6,476 nucleotides of DNA from Bacteroidales bacterium UBA2198 (GCA_002328625.1 DCVC01000202.1:9542-16017); one strand, 5' to 3'. Shown: positions 1-6,246, counted from the stretch's first letter. The notes: generated by a model not told the origin, from the letters alone. Translations and numbers: made by a program.

Positions 1-708
1 ATCTCCGGCATACCTCCCTTTAACGGTTTTGCCTCAAAGTGGATGATATATCAGGGGATTATTGAATTTGGCGCTGGTGCAGGAGTTGCAAATAAGCTTT
101 GGATAATATGGCTTGGACTGGCTGTTCTGGGATCAGCACTGACACTTGCAAGTTTCATTAAATTCATCGGTGGCGTTTTTCTGAGCCGGCAAAAAACAAC
201 TTTTGAAAAGGTTCGCGAAGTACCCTTTTTAATGTGGCTGCCGATGGTGCTGCTTGCTCTGTTATGCGTTGTTTTTGGAGTATTTGCCACTACCTTTGTT
301 GTTCCGCGATTCCTTATGCCCGTAACAGGCGAGTTTCAGTTTACAGGACTCTGGAATTCAACATTCGTCTCACTTCTTATTGTGATCACTATCGTCCTTG
401 GTACAATTGTATATCTTGCTTCCGGTCTGAAGAAATTCAGAACTGAGGATAGTTTTATCGGAGGGGAGAGAATACAGGAAAAGACAGGTTACCCTACTCC
501 GGAATTTTACAAAACCATCGGTGAATTTAAGTTCTTTGCTTTAATGTACAGAAAAGCGGAGGAGAAACTTTTTGATATCTACGATCTTTCAAAACAGTTT
601 GTTTTATGGTTCAGCCATAAGTTAAGTGAAGGCCATAACGGAGTTTTGACGGGTTACATAATCTGGGTTTTTGCCGGGTTAATTATTATGTTGCTTATAA
701 TGAATTAA
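1..708 (+). CDS. Ion-pumping antiporter-like subunit (NuoL/MrpA/MrpD family), 5'-truncated by the window edge
   Basis: C-terminal 235 residues of a large proton- or sodium-translocating membrane subunit. The frame is open from base 1, so the methionine at 43 is internal and the true start lies outside. The first visible residues, ISGIPPFNGFASKW, are the conserved broken-helix motif of the NuoL/M/N and MrpA/D family; K13 (visible numbering) is the usual transport lysine. Membrane segments follow at about 35-61, 76-96 and 120-141. Next come an FIGGE motif (152-156), a charged, aromatic, probably amphipathic stretch (about 167-212) and a final membrane helix (about 215-234). That tail resembles the lateral helix plus last TM of NuoL/MrpA, or the small MbhI subunit fused on. 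The MbhD/E-like gene starts 15 nt downstream, so this is probably the NuoL-like half of a split MrpA. Family is certain; the exact subunit name is inferred. Confidence 0.88.
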   Translation: MSGIPPFNGFASKWMIYQGIIEFGAGAGVANKLWIIWLGLAVLGSALTLASFIKFIGGVFLSRQKTTFEKVREVPFLMWLPMVLLALLCVVFGVFATTFVVPRFLMPVTGEFQFTGLWNSTFVSLLIVITIVLGTIVYLASGLKKFRTEDSFIGGERIQEKTGYPTPEFYKTIGEFKFFALMYRKAEEKLFDIYDLSKQFVLWFSHKLSEGHNGVLTGYIIWVFAGLIIMLLIMN

Positions 709-723
709 TTAAAGGCAGTTATC

Positions 724-1251
724 ATGGAAATTGCACTTTCGATTATAATAGGATTTATGATTCTTGGGGCACTATATGCAATACATGCCAGAGATCTTCT
801 CTCTGCTGTAATTGCAGGAGGCATTGTCGGGTACGGCCTCGTTATCTGTTTTCTTCTCCTCAAGGCTCCGGACCTGGCAATAGTGCAGATCGTTGTGGAG
901 ACAATAACTCTTATTATAATGGTTGCCGTTGTTCTCGACAGTTCCCGCGAAGAAGCTTTCAACAAACCTGATATACAGGGTTATGTGACTACTGTTACAG
1001 CAATTCTTATTTTACTGGTACTGTTTTATTTTCTTAAAATATCAGCAGGTTCACTCGATTCGTTTGGACAAGGGACGCTTCGTATGGCACAATCATATAT
1101 TGAAGGTGCCACCGGAAAGACAGGTAGTGCAAACCTGGTGACCGGTGTTATTTTTGATTTCAGGGCATATGATACTCTTGGTGAGGCAACGGTACTGATA
1201 ACAGCAGTGCTCGGAGTACTGACCATACTCAGGATTAAAGGAAAGAAGTGA
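724..1251 (+). CDS. MbhD-MbhE fused subunit (equivalent to the MrpA C-terminal region)
   Basis: A 175-residue membrane protein with two family regions in order. Residues 1-72 form three hydrophobic segments with the MbhD-type signature: an APD motif at 48-50 followed by a buried V58-E59 pair, the acidic residue expected in the ion path. Residues 85-171 match the MbhE-type region: two further membrane helices around a conserved segment from N137 (NLVTGVIFDFRAYDTLGEA), with D150 and E154 as the key acids. In classical Mrp antiporters these two regions form the end of MrpA; in Pyrococcus Mbh they are separate genes. Here they are one gene, separate from the NuoL-like gene just upstream. Its role would be ion translocation between the large antiporter subunits and the MrpB/C part. 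The ATG follows the previous stop by 15 nt, with only a weak purine run (AAAGG) upstream. Confidence 0.88.
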   Translation: MEIALSIIIGFMILGALYAIHARDLLSAVIAGGIVGYGLVICFLLLKAPDLAIVQIVVETITLIIMVAVVLDSSREEAFNKPDIQGYVTTVTAILILLVLFYFLKISAGSLDSFGQGTLRMAQSYIEGATGKTGSANLVTGVIFDFRAYDTLGEATVLITAVLGVLTILRIKGKK

Positions 1252-1255
1252 GGGT

Positions 1256-1327
1256 GCAGAGCAGAGGGTACTGGGCGCAGAGCACAGAGCAAAACGATAA
1301 AAGATTAACGAAAAACGAAAAACAAAA
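1256..1327 (+). repeat. Degenerate short-repeat spacer (GCAGAG-type, then AACGAAA tandem)
   Basis: The only sizeable gap inside the hydrogenase operon. Its left half holds GCAGAG-like units (1256-1261, overlapping CAGAG at 1262-1266, GCAGAG at 1277-1282, CAGAG at 1285-1289) in a purine-rich context. Its right half is a 7-nt tandem: AACGAAA at 1307-1313, AACGAAA at 1314-1320 and AACAAAA at 1321-1327. The stretch stays open in frame with mnhB back to a GTG at 1248, but the encoded residues are polar and unlike the family. I read it as non-coding. From memory, similar degenerate runs sit between genes in many uncultured Bacteroidales genomes; this was not searched. Confidence 0.6.
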
Positions 1328-1328
1328 G

Positions 1329-1766
1329 ATGAAAGGGATGACGGTCATAGTGAAGGCGACTACGCAGCTGATTGCGGGATTAGTATTTCTTTATGGCATA
1401 TATATAATAATACATGGTCATCTGACGCCGGGTGGAGGTTTTGCCGGCGGTGTTATTGTTGCAGGATCATTCATTCTATTGATACTTGCATACGGAAGCG
1501 ATTTCCTTAATCTTGTGAGGGAAGAAGCAGGTTCCACTCTCTATGAGAACCTTGCTATTCTTATTGCTCTGTTCCTTGCGGTATCAGGATTTCTTTTTGG
1601 TGCCCGTATCTTTTTCCTTAACTGGCTTCCAAAAGGCATACCTGGTGAACTTGTAAGCGCCGGAGTGCTGCCACTTTACAATATATTTATAGGTATAGAA
1701 GTAGCTGCCTCTATTTTGTCAATATTCCTTGCATTAGTAATATTTAAAGAAGAAATATCAAAATGA
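1329..1766 (+). CDS. mnhB: MnhB/MrpB-like subunit (MbhF equivalent)
   Basis: A 145-residue, four-helix membrane subunit of the Mrp module. The family hallmarks are clear: HGHLTPGGGFAGG at residues 29-41 after the first helix, and SAGVLPLYNIFIGIEV at about 110-125 before the last helix. MrpB homologues pack against the MrpA C-terminal region and MrpC and contribute to the ion-conduction path. I chose the ATG at 1329 because homologues begin only about 5-10 residues before the first helix; the ATG at 1338 (MTVIVKATTQ) is an equally plausible start. The reading frame extends to a GTG at 1248, but that would add 27 polar residues made of repeat sequence. The gene ends in an ATGA overlap with mnhC, indicating translational coupling. 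Confidence 0.9.
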   Translation: MKGMTVIVKATTQLIAGLVFLYGIYIIIHGHLTPGGGFAGGVIVAGSFILLILAYGSDFLNLVREEAGSTLYENLAILIALFLAVSGFLFGARIFFLNWLPKGIPGELVSAGVLPLYNIFIGIEVAASILSIFLALVIFKEEISK

Positions 1767-2101
1767 CACTTTACTGGCTGTGTTTCATATTATTCCTTAC
1801 AGGCCTTTATGGAGTGATAACCAGGCGGAACCTGGTTAAGATTGCTATTTCCTTGTCGATCATGGAGTTCAGCATTTTTCTCTTACTGGCACTTGTAGGA
1901 TACGTTGAAGGGGGTGTTGCTCCGATTGTTAATCCTTCCGATCCTGTCAAAACCTATGTTGATCCTTTGCCTCAGGCGATGGTGCTTACAGCTATTGTTA
2001 TAGGTCTGGCCACTACAGCTATGCTCATGGCAGTAATAATCAGATTATACAGAAAATATGGAACCTTTGATATCAGAGAAATGAAAAATTTAAGAGGATA
2101 A
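1763..2101 (+). CDS. mnhC: MnhC/MrpC-like subunit (NuoK family, MbhG equivalent)
   Basis: A 112-residue, three-helix subunit homologous to NuoK of complex I. Recognisable features are the N-terminal helix with GLYGVITRRNLVK, the second helix starting SLSIMEFSIFLLL with the membrane-buried glutamate E35 characteristic of NuoK/MrpC, an MrpC-type loop with a proline-rich VNPSDPVKTYVDPLPQ segment, and the third helix following PQAMVLTAIVIGLA. Its place between MnhB and MnhD matches both Mrp and Mbh complexes, where it links the MrpA-end and MrpD parts of the ion path. The start overlaps the mnhB stop as ATGA. Length and motif order are normal for the family. Confidence 0.93.
   Translation: MTLYWLCFILFLTGLYGVITRRNLVKIAISLSIMEFSIFLLLALVGYVEGGVAPIVNPSDPVKTYVDPLPQAMVLTAIVIGLATTAMLMAVIIRLYRKYGTFDIREMKNLRG
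2094..2098 (+). promoter_or_regulatory. Ribosome binding site for mnhD
   Basis: GAGGA lies 6 nt before the mnhD ATG at 2105, overlapping the last codons of mnhC. It supports that start and is one of the few clear Shine-Dalgarno sequences in the operon. Confidence 0.55.
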
Positions 2102-2104
2102 AAG

Positions 2105-3643
2105 ATGAATCAGCTGATACCCTTATTTGTTGTTGTGCCGCTTGCAGGAGCTTTCCTGATAATGATCCTGGGAAGGTTTATTAAGCATTTCGACAAGAGT
2201 ATTGCATCACTGATCCTGCTTTATCTTGTTACCGCAAGTGTGTATGCGCTTTTCACAACCGGAGAAAGCAGTTCCATATATAAGGTAGGCGGCTGGGAGC
2301 CGGTAAACAAGATACCTGTTGGTATTCATATGGTTCTTGATGGTTACTCCGTAATTGTTCTCTGCATTGTAAACCTCATCGGTTTTCTTTCGGTAATTTA
2401 TTCAATATCATACATAAGCCGATATACATCCGAAAACTATTTCTACTCATTATTCTGCCTTATGATAGCAGGAATGAATGGAGTAGTCCTGAGCGGTGAT
2501 CTTTTCAATATCTATGTTTTTCTTGAGATCTCGGCAATATCTTCCTATGCGCTTGTTGCGTTCGGGGTGGAAAAGGATGAACTTGAAGCAACATTTAAAT
2601 ATCAGGTATTAGGCGGACTGGCTTCATTCCTGATATTGTTCGGTATCGGATTTATTTATTGGAAAACAAAAACCCTCAATATAGCTGACGTTAGAACAGT
2701 TTTCAGTGCCGGTTATGATAAAAACTACTATCTCCTGATCCAGATTTTGCTCCTCAGTGGTTTCGGGTTGAAGGCGGCCATAATTCCTTTCCATGCCTGG
2801 CTGCCCGATGCTCACTCCTCTGCCCCGTCCCCCATTTCCGCGATGCTCTCAGGTGTGCTTATCAAGGCCATAGGTATATATGTGATTATCAGGTTGTTTT
2901 TCAATATGTTTGCAGTTACTGAGGGGATGGCTGTGCTTATAATTACACTTGGAACCCTATCAATGGTTACAGGTGTTTTTCTGGCAATAGGACAATGGGA
3001 TATAAAAAGGCTGCTTGCATATCACAGCATAAGCCAGATGGGTTATGTGATCCTGTCGGTTGGAATTGGTATGCTGCTTATTTCAAGGGGGATCAGGCAG
3101 GAGGTGGCCGCACTGGCAATCGCCGGTGGTATATTCCACCTTATCAATCATGCAGCTTTTAAAGGCCTTCTCTTTCTTAACGCCGGAGCAATTGAATATT
3201 CAACCGGTACCCGAAATCTTAATGAGATGGGAGGTCTGGCAAAAACCATGCCTGCCACATCTGCCACTTCATTCGTGGCATCTTTATCCATCTCGGGCAT
3301 ACCTCCATTTAACGGATTCTTCAGTAAACTGATAATCATTATTGCTGCCGTAATGGCCCGTTTTTATCTCCTGGCTGTCCTGGCTGCAATTGTCAGCATT
3401 ATCACTCTGGCATCATTCCTGAAATTTCAGCGATATGCCTTTTATAATAAGGAAACTACCACTGATGAAAAAAAGACCAGGGAAGTTCCATTCCCGATGG
3501 TCTTCAGCATGATCATTCTGGGTGTTATATGCCTTCTTCTCAGTCTTCTGGTTATCCCCGGGGTTCGGGACATTATCCTAACCCCTGCAATAGATATTCT
3601 TATGGCCCCCTCTGAATACACCTCTCAAATAACTGGAATATAA
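2105..3643 (+). CDS. mnhD: MnhD/MrpD-like ion-translocating subunit (MbhH equivalent)
   Basis: A full-length, 512-residue polytopic subunit of the NuoL/M/N - MrpD family, the second large antiporter-like subunit in this operon. Residues expected to carry the ion are all present: E141 in FLEISAISSYAL, K223 in GFGLKAAIIPFHAWLPDAHS (with H230), K254 in the following helix, H345, H349 and K353 in HLINHAAFKGLLF, and K408 in SISGIPPFNGFFSK. The EISAISSYALVAFG segment is closer to MrpD and MbhH than to NuoM in feel. It should pump H+, or exchange H+ for Na+, in the membrane arm. It starts 3 nt after mnhC with a GAGGA ribosome site and ends 1 nt before mnhE. It is paralogous to the truncated first gene; the two share the ISGIPPFNGF motif almost base for base. 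Confidence 0.95.
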   Translation: MNQLIPLFVVVPLAGAFLIMILGRFIKHFDKSIASLILLYLVTASVYALFTTGESSSIYKVGGWEPVNKIPVGIHMVLDGYSVIVLCIVNLIGFLSVIYSISYISRYTSENYFYSLFCLMIAGMNGVVLSGDLFNIYVFLEISAISSYALVAFGVEKDELEATFKYQVLGGLASFLILFGIGFIYWKTKTLNIADVRTVFSAGYDKNYYLLIQILLLSGFGLKAAIIPFHAWLPDAHSSAPSPISAMLSGVLIKAIGIYVIIRLFFNMFAVTEGMAVLIITLGTLSMVTGVFLAIGQWDIKRLLAYHSISQMGYVILSVGIGMLLISRGIRQEVAALAIAGGIFHLINHAAFKGLLFLNAGAIEYSTGTRNLNEMGGLAKTMPATSATSFVASLSISGIPPFNGFFSKLIIIIAAVMARFYLLAVLAAIVSIITLASFLKFQRYAFYNKETTTDEKKTREVPFPMVFSMIILGVICLLLSLLVIPGVRDIILTPAIDILMAPSEYTSQITGI

Positions 3644-3644
3644 G

Positions 3645-4130
3645 ATGAGATACGTTGCATTATTTATACTGGCTCTGATCTTCTGGATGCTCATAACATT
3701 CAGGATCACATTATCAAATATAATTGTAGGCTCTGTTGCCGCAATATTGTGCTCGGTGATCTTTGCCCCTTACTATTTCCATGGCGTTCATAAGTTTCTC
3801 CAGCCGCACAGGTACTACTGGTTTTGCATTTATCTGTTCTTCTTCATAATTGCGTGCGTAAAGGCCAATTTTGATGTTGCATATCGTGTTTTACACCCTG
3901 CTATGCCAATCAGGCCTGGCATTGTAAAAGTAAAAACAACACTTAAATCTGAATTTGCTAAAACATTACTTGCCAACTCGATTACAATGACGCCCGGAAC
4001 AATAACCGTTGATATTATAAATGATGATTTTTATATTCACTGGATTTATGTTAAGTCGGAAGATCCTGAAGTGTATACAAAAATGATAACCGGGAAATTT
4101 GAAAAATACATTAAAAGATTTGCGGAATGA
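3645..4130 (+). CDS. mnhE: MnhE/MrpE-like subunit (MbhA equivalent)
   Basis: A 161-residue subunit with two or three N-terminal membrane helices (about 3-19, 22-43 and 57-73) and a cytoplasmic C-terminal domain. The family signature LLANSITMTPGTITVDI spans 108-124, followed by the IHWI motif at 131-134. In Mrp-type complexes MrpE, F and G form a bundle at the distal end thought to take part in sodium translocation. Here the gene follows mnhD directly (1-nt gap) as in stand-alone Mrp operons, whereas in Pyrococcus Mbh the E, F and G homologues come first. It ends in an ATGA overlap with mnhF. Confidence 0.93.
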   Translation: MRYVALFILALIFWMLITFRITLSNIIVGSVAAILCSVIFAPYYFHGVHKFLQPHRYYWFCIYLFFFIIACVKANFDVAYRVLHPAMPIRPGIVKVKTTLKSEFAKTLLANSITMTPGTITVDIINDDFYIHWIYVKSEDPEVYTKMITGKFEKYIKRFAE

Positions 4131-4393
4131 CTGATATACTGACCATACTGCTCTATATTCAGATAGCTCTGAGTGCCGTCTGTTTATACAGGATTATCCG
4201 CGGACCGACAATACCTGACAGGATGGTGGGTATCGATATTTTCGGGATACTGGTCGTCGGAATCTGTGCGATTATAGCCACCCAGACGGAAAAATCATTT
4301 ATTCTTGATATCGGGATTGCCTGGGTTATCCTGAGCTTCATCGGGACTCTGACGCTGGCTAAATATCTGAGCGGTAAAAAACTAAATGAATAA
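4127..4393 (+). CDS. mnhF: MnhF/MrpF-like subunit (MbhB equivalent)
   Basis: A small, 88-residue, three-helix subunit. The diagnostic motif RIIRGPTIPDRMVGIDIFG spans residues 22-40, with conserved D31 and D37, and the last helix carries DIGIAWVILSFIGTLTLAKYL (61-81), where D61 is membrane-embedded. These acids are candidates for sodium or proton coordination, as proposed for MrpF. Its start overlaps mnhE by 4 nt (ATGA) and its end overlaps mnhG by 8 nt, the usual tight E-F-G packing of Mrp operons. Length is normal. Confidence 0.93.
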   Translation: MTDILTILLYIQIALSAVCLYRIIRGPTIPDRMVGIDIFGILVVGICAIIATQTEKSFILDIGIAWVILSFIGTLTLAKYLSGKKLNE

Positions 4394-4712
4394 TATGATT
4401 ACAGTTATTTTAATAAGCATAGGAGTCTTGTTCAACATATTCGGCTGCATTGGTCTGATCCGTCTTCCGGATGTTTACAACAGGCTTCAGTCAGCAACAA
4501 AATGTGTCACACTGGGCTGCTGTAGCATCCTTCTGGGAGTTTTGTTTCATTTTGGATTAAATGACGCAGGATTTAAGGCGCTGATTGCCATACCTGTTCT
4601 CTTTTTCAGCTCGACAGTGGCCGCGCATGCACTAATCAGAGGAGCTTACCATTTTGGAACCGGATTGGATAAAAGAACTGTCAAGGACGATTACAAAGAT
4701 GTTGTAAAATGA
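4386..4712 (+). CDS. mnhG: MnhG/MrpG-like subunit (MbhC equivalent)
   Basis: A 108-residue, three-helix subunit completing the MrpE-F-G bundle. The family motif is present as GCIGLIRLPDVYNRLQSATKCVTLG (residues 20-44 in two conserved blocks), with the hallmark RLPD at 26-29. The block that reads HAATKA in many Mrp antiporters is QSATKC here, a variant I associate with anaerobe Mbh-like complexes (from memory). The segment has several cysteines (C21, C40, C45, C46) with no metal-binding spacing. Start: the ATG at 4386 overlaps mnhF by 8 nt; the ATG at 4395, just past the mnhF stop and three codons later, is an alternative. The stop overlaps the ferredoxin gene as ATGA. Confidence 0.92.
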   Translation: MNNMITVILISIGVLFNIFGCIGLIRLPDVYNRLQSATKCVTLGCCSILLGVLFHFGLNDAGFKALIAIPVLFFSSTVAAHALIRGAYHFGTGLDKRTVKDDYKDVVK

Positions 4713-5329
4713 AGTATCCCAAGATCAGAGAATTGAAAGAAGCAATTGTTTCACTGCTTACTCCGGCATACACTTCAAAATTTCCGGCCGAGCCTCATGT
4801 TCCTTTTGAAAAATTCAGAGGCAAACCTTCGGTGGATGATGAGAATTGTGTTGGCTGCGAAACATGCGCAAACGTATGTCCTTCTCATGCAATAACTTTT
4901 ACCGATGATAAGGAGAAAGGGATCAGGACAATTATAAGAGATTACGGCAAATGCATCTTTTGCGGGCAATGCGAGGAACATTGCATAACAAAAAAAGGTG
5001 TGATATTATCAGACAAAATTTATGATATGGCTGTTTTTGACAGGAGTAAAAGCATTGAATATCAGGAAAAAGAGCTTCTTATCTGCCAGAGCTGCAACGC
5101 AATCATAACAACCAGGGAACACCTGCATTTTATGCACAGAAAACTTGGTCCAAAAGCATTCTCCTCAATCCTTAATCTTAATATCCTGAACCAGAAACTA
5201 AGGCTTGCTGAGGGGCAGGATGTGAGTGTTGAAATAAAGGACGGGCTTAAGAGAAAGGATATGTTTAACATAATATGCCCCAACTGTTTAAGGGTGATCC
5301 TGGTAAAATACTTGTCCAAAGGTGTATGA
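4709..5329 (+). CDS. Two-[4Fe-4S] ferredoxin-like hydrogenase subunit (MbhN/NuoI/HycF type)
   Basis: A 206-residue electron-transfer subunit expected to sit in the hydrophilic arm and relay electrons from soluble ferredoxin to the hydrogenase small subunit. Cluster motif 1 is CVGCETCANVCP (C47, C50, C53, C57). Motif 2 is CIFCGQCEEHC (C82, C85, C88, C92), followed by I where a proline is usual. The order is that of NuoI, MbhN and HycF. After the clusters lies an extra domain with C126-x-x-C129 (LLICQSCNAIITTREHL) and C190-x-x-C193 (ICPNC), together able to bind a zinc or further metal centre, similar to the C-terminal parts of HycF/HyfH-like proteins. No signal peptide is seen. The gene overlaps mnhG by 4 nt and the maturation protease by 8 nt, so it belongs to the same transcript. 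The iron-sulfur assignment is firm; the partner is inferred from context. Confidence 0.9.
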   Translation: MKYPKIRELKEAIVSLLTPAYTSKFPAEPHVPFEKFRGKPSVDDENCVGCETCANVCPSHAITFTDDKEKGIRTIIRDYGKCIFCGQCEEHCITKKGVILSDKIYDMAVFDRSKSIEYQEKELLICQSCNAIITTREHLHFMHRKLGPKAFSSILNLNILNQKLRLAEGQDVSVEIKDGLKRKDMFNIICPNCLRVILVKYLSKGV

Positions 5330-5798
5330 CGAACTCAAAAAACTGATCTCTCAAAAAGATAAAAGGATACTTTTTGTCGGTATAGGGAATCTCCTTAAAA
5401 TGGACGATGGTGTCGGTGTTTATATAAGCAGTAATATTAAGCAGACAGACACCGTTTCGTCTCTTACAGTTGAAGTCAGCATTGAAAACTATATAGGCAA
5501 GATTAATTCACTTAATCCGGATATTCTTGTTCTCATAGACTGTGTTGATCTTAAATCAAAGCCTGGAACATATAAACTCTTGTCAATAAACAAAATACAG
5601 GATCTGACTTTTAACACTCACAATATTTCATTAAAGAAAATTTCAGATTTTTTCAGTATGCCAGTTTTTGTTCTCGGAATACAACCCGAAAAAATTGCAT
5701 TTGGTGAAAATATTTCGTATCTTGTAAAGAATGTAGCTGATAAAATTATTAACCGGATAAATCATATAAATACACAGGAGGTACATCATGGCTGTTGA
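5322..5798 (+). CDS. hycI: [NiFe]-hydrogenase maturation endopeptidase, HycI family
   Basis: A 158-residue cytoplasmic protease that would cut the C-terminal extension from the hydrogenase large subunit after nickel insertion. Compared with E. coli HycI from memory, the three nickel-sensing residues are conserved: D29 in GIGNLLKMDDGVG (HycI D16), D73 in LVLIDCVDL (HycI D62) and H100 in NTHNISLKKI (HycI H90). The C-terminal VFVLGIQPEKIAF also matches HycI's IFLGIQP block, placing it with the group 4 (HycI) branch more than with HyaD/HybD. The start is GTG at 5322, overlapping the ferredoxin stop by 8 nt; no good Shine-Dalgarno is visible, so translation is probably coupled. The ATG at 5326 is in another frame. 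This gene is the strongest evidence that the operon encodes a hydrogenase and not a stand-alone antiporter. Confidence 0.93.
   Translation: MYDELKKLISQKDKRILFVGIGNLLKMDDGVGVYISSNIKQTDTVSSLTVEVSIENYIGKINSLNPDILVLIDCVDLKSKPGTYKLLSINKIQDLTFNTHNISLKKISDFFSMPVFVLGIQPEKIAFGENISYLVKNVADKIINRINHINTQEVHHGC
5776..5782 (+). promoter_or_regulatory. Strong Shine-Dalgarno for the CxxC protein
   Basis: AGGAGGT, fully complementary to the 16S anti-Shine-Dalgarno, lies 5 nt before the ATG at 5788 and inside the 3' end of hycI. It fixes the start of the downstream gene and stands out because the other genes here have weak or no such site. Confidence 0.75.
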
Positions 5799-6201
5799 AT
5801 ATTTATGCAAAGTCTGCCGAGGTCATTTAAATGTAAAGACTTCCATTGTTCTTGCCGCTGTAAAAACAAACAGTTCAAAAAGAGGATTGATTTTTCTCAA
5901 TCCCGAAATCGGAAACTATACAACAACAACTCACCCTTCATTCAAAATTGAGGAGGGAACAGAATACATTTACACCTGTCCTATTTGTCACTCCCAGCTG
6001 AACAGTGCCAAATACAATCACCTCGTAAGAATACTCATGATCGATGAAGAGGGCAGGGAGTTCAACATCTACTTCTCAGGTATAGCAGGTGAAAAGTGCA
6101 CATACAAGATCAGGGGATCAAAGATTGAGAAAGAAGGGCCTGATGCTTCCTTATACGACAAGTACTTTGATGTCCCGGAAGAAGACAGGAAATATCTTTA
6201 G
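5788..6201 (+). CDS. Protein of unknown function with two CxxC pairs (probable zinc ribbon)
   Basis: A 137-residue soluble protein of no family I can name. It has CKVC at 7-10 and CPICH at 64-68, two pairs spaced as in a split zinc ribbon that would hold one metal ion. Between them lies a segment with LIFLNPEIGNYTTTTHPSF (about 34-52); after them comes a beta-rich region with LMIDEEGREFNIYFSGIAGEKCTYKI (about 83-108), and the end is acidic. No membrane helix or signal peptide is seen. It overlaps hycI by 11 nt, so it is probably the last gene of the hydrogenase transcript. That position could mean an accessory role in hydrogenase assembly, but it does not resemble HypA, which starts with an MHE nickel site, and it may simply be co-transcribed. 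I have an unverified impression that related proteins occur elsewhere in Bacteroidota. Confidence 0.8.
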   Translation: MAVEYLCKVCRGHLNVKTSIVLAAVKTNSSKRGLIFLNPEIGNYTTTTHPSFKIEEGTEYIYTCPICHSQLNSAKYNHLVRILMIDEEGREFNIYFSGIAGEKCTYKIRGSKIEKEGPDASLYDKYFDVPEEDRKYL

Positions 6202-6246
6202 TACATTCTGCCGTTTTTCTTTCCGTAATAAATCATAATTTTGTTA

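Noticed and set aside
234..446. Open frame of 70 codons on the + strand inside the first gene
   Set aside because: Out-of-frame shadow of a clearly conserved membrane protein; no family features or ribosome site.
1248..1328. Longer mnhB starting at the GTG at 1248, overlapping the previous stop
   Set aside because: The extra 27 residues are polar, encoded by short repeats, and homologues begin just before the first membrane helix; ATG 1329 or 1338 fits better.
3060..3332. Open frame of 90 codons on the + strand inside mnhD, and minus-strand frames elsewhere (for example 705-965, 1026-1292 and 5062-5319)
   Set aside because: All lie opposite or out of frame with well-supported genes and show no recognisable protein features.
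1..4712. Stand-alone Mrp Na+/H+ antiporter operon
   Set aside because: The NuoL-like and MbhD/E parts are separate genes, and the tightly coupled ferredoxin and HycI-type protease genes that follow point to a hydrogenase complex.
1..5329. Respiratory complex I (nuo) operon
   Set aside because: MnhB, MnhE, MnhF and MnhG homologues are absent from complex I, there is no NuoJ-type gene, and a hydrogenase maturation protease has no role there.
5326..5334. ATGA at 5326-5329 as the hycI start
   Set aside because: That ATG is in a different frame from the protease; the in-frame start is GTG at 5322.
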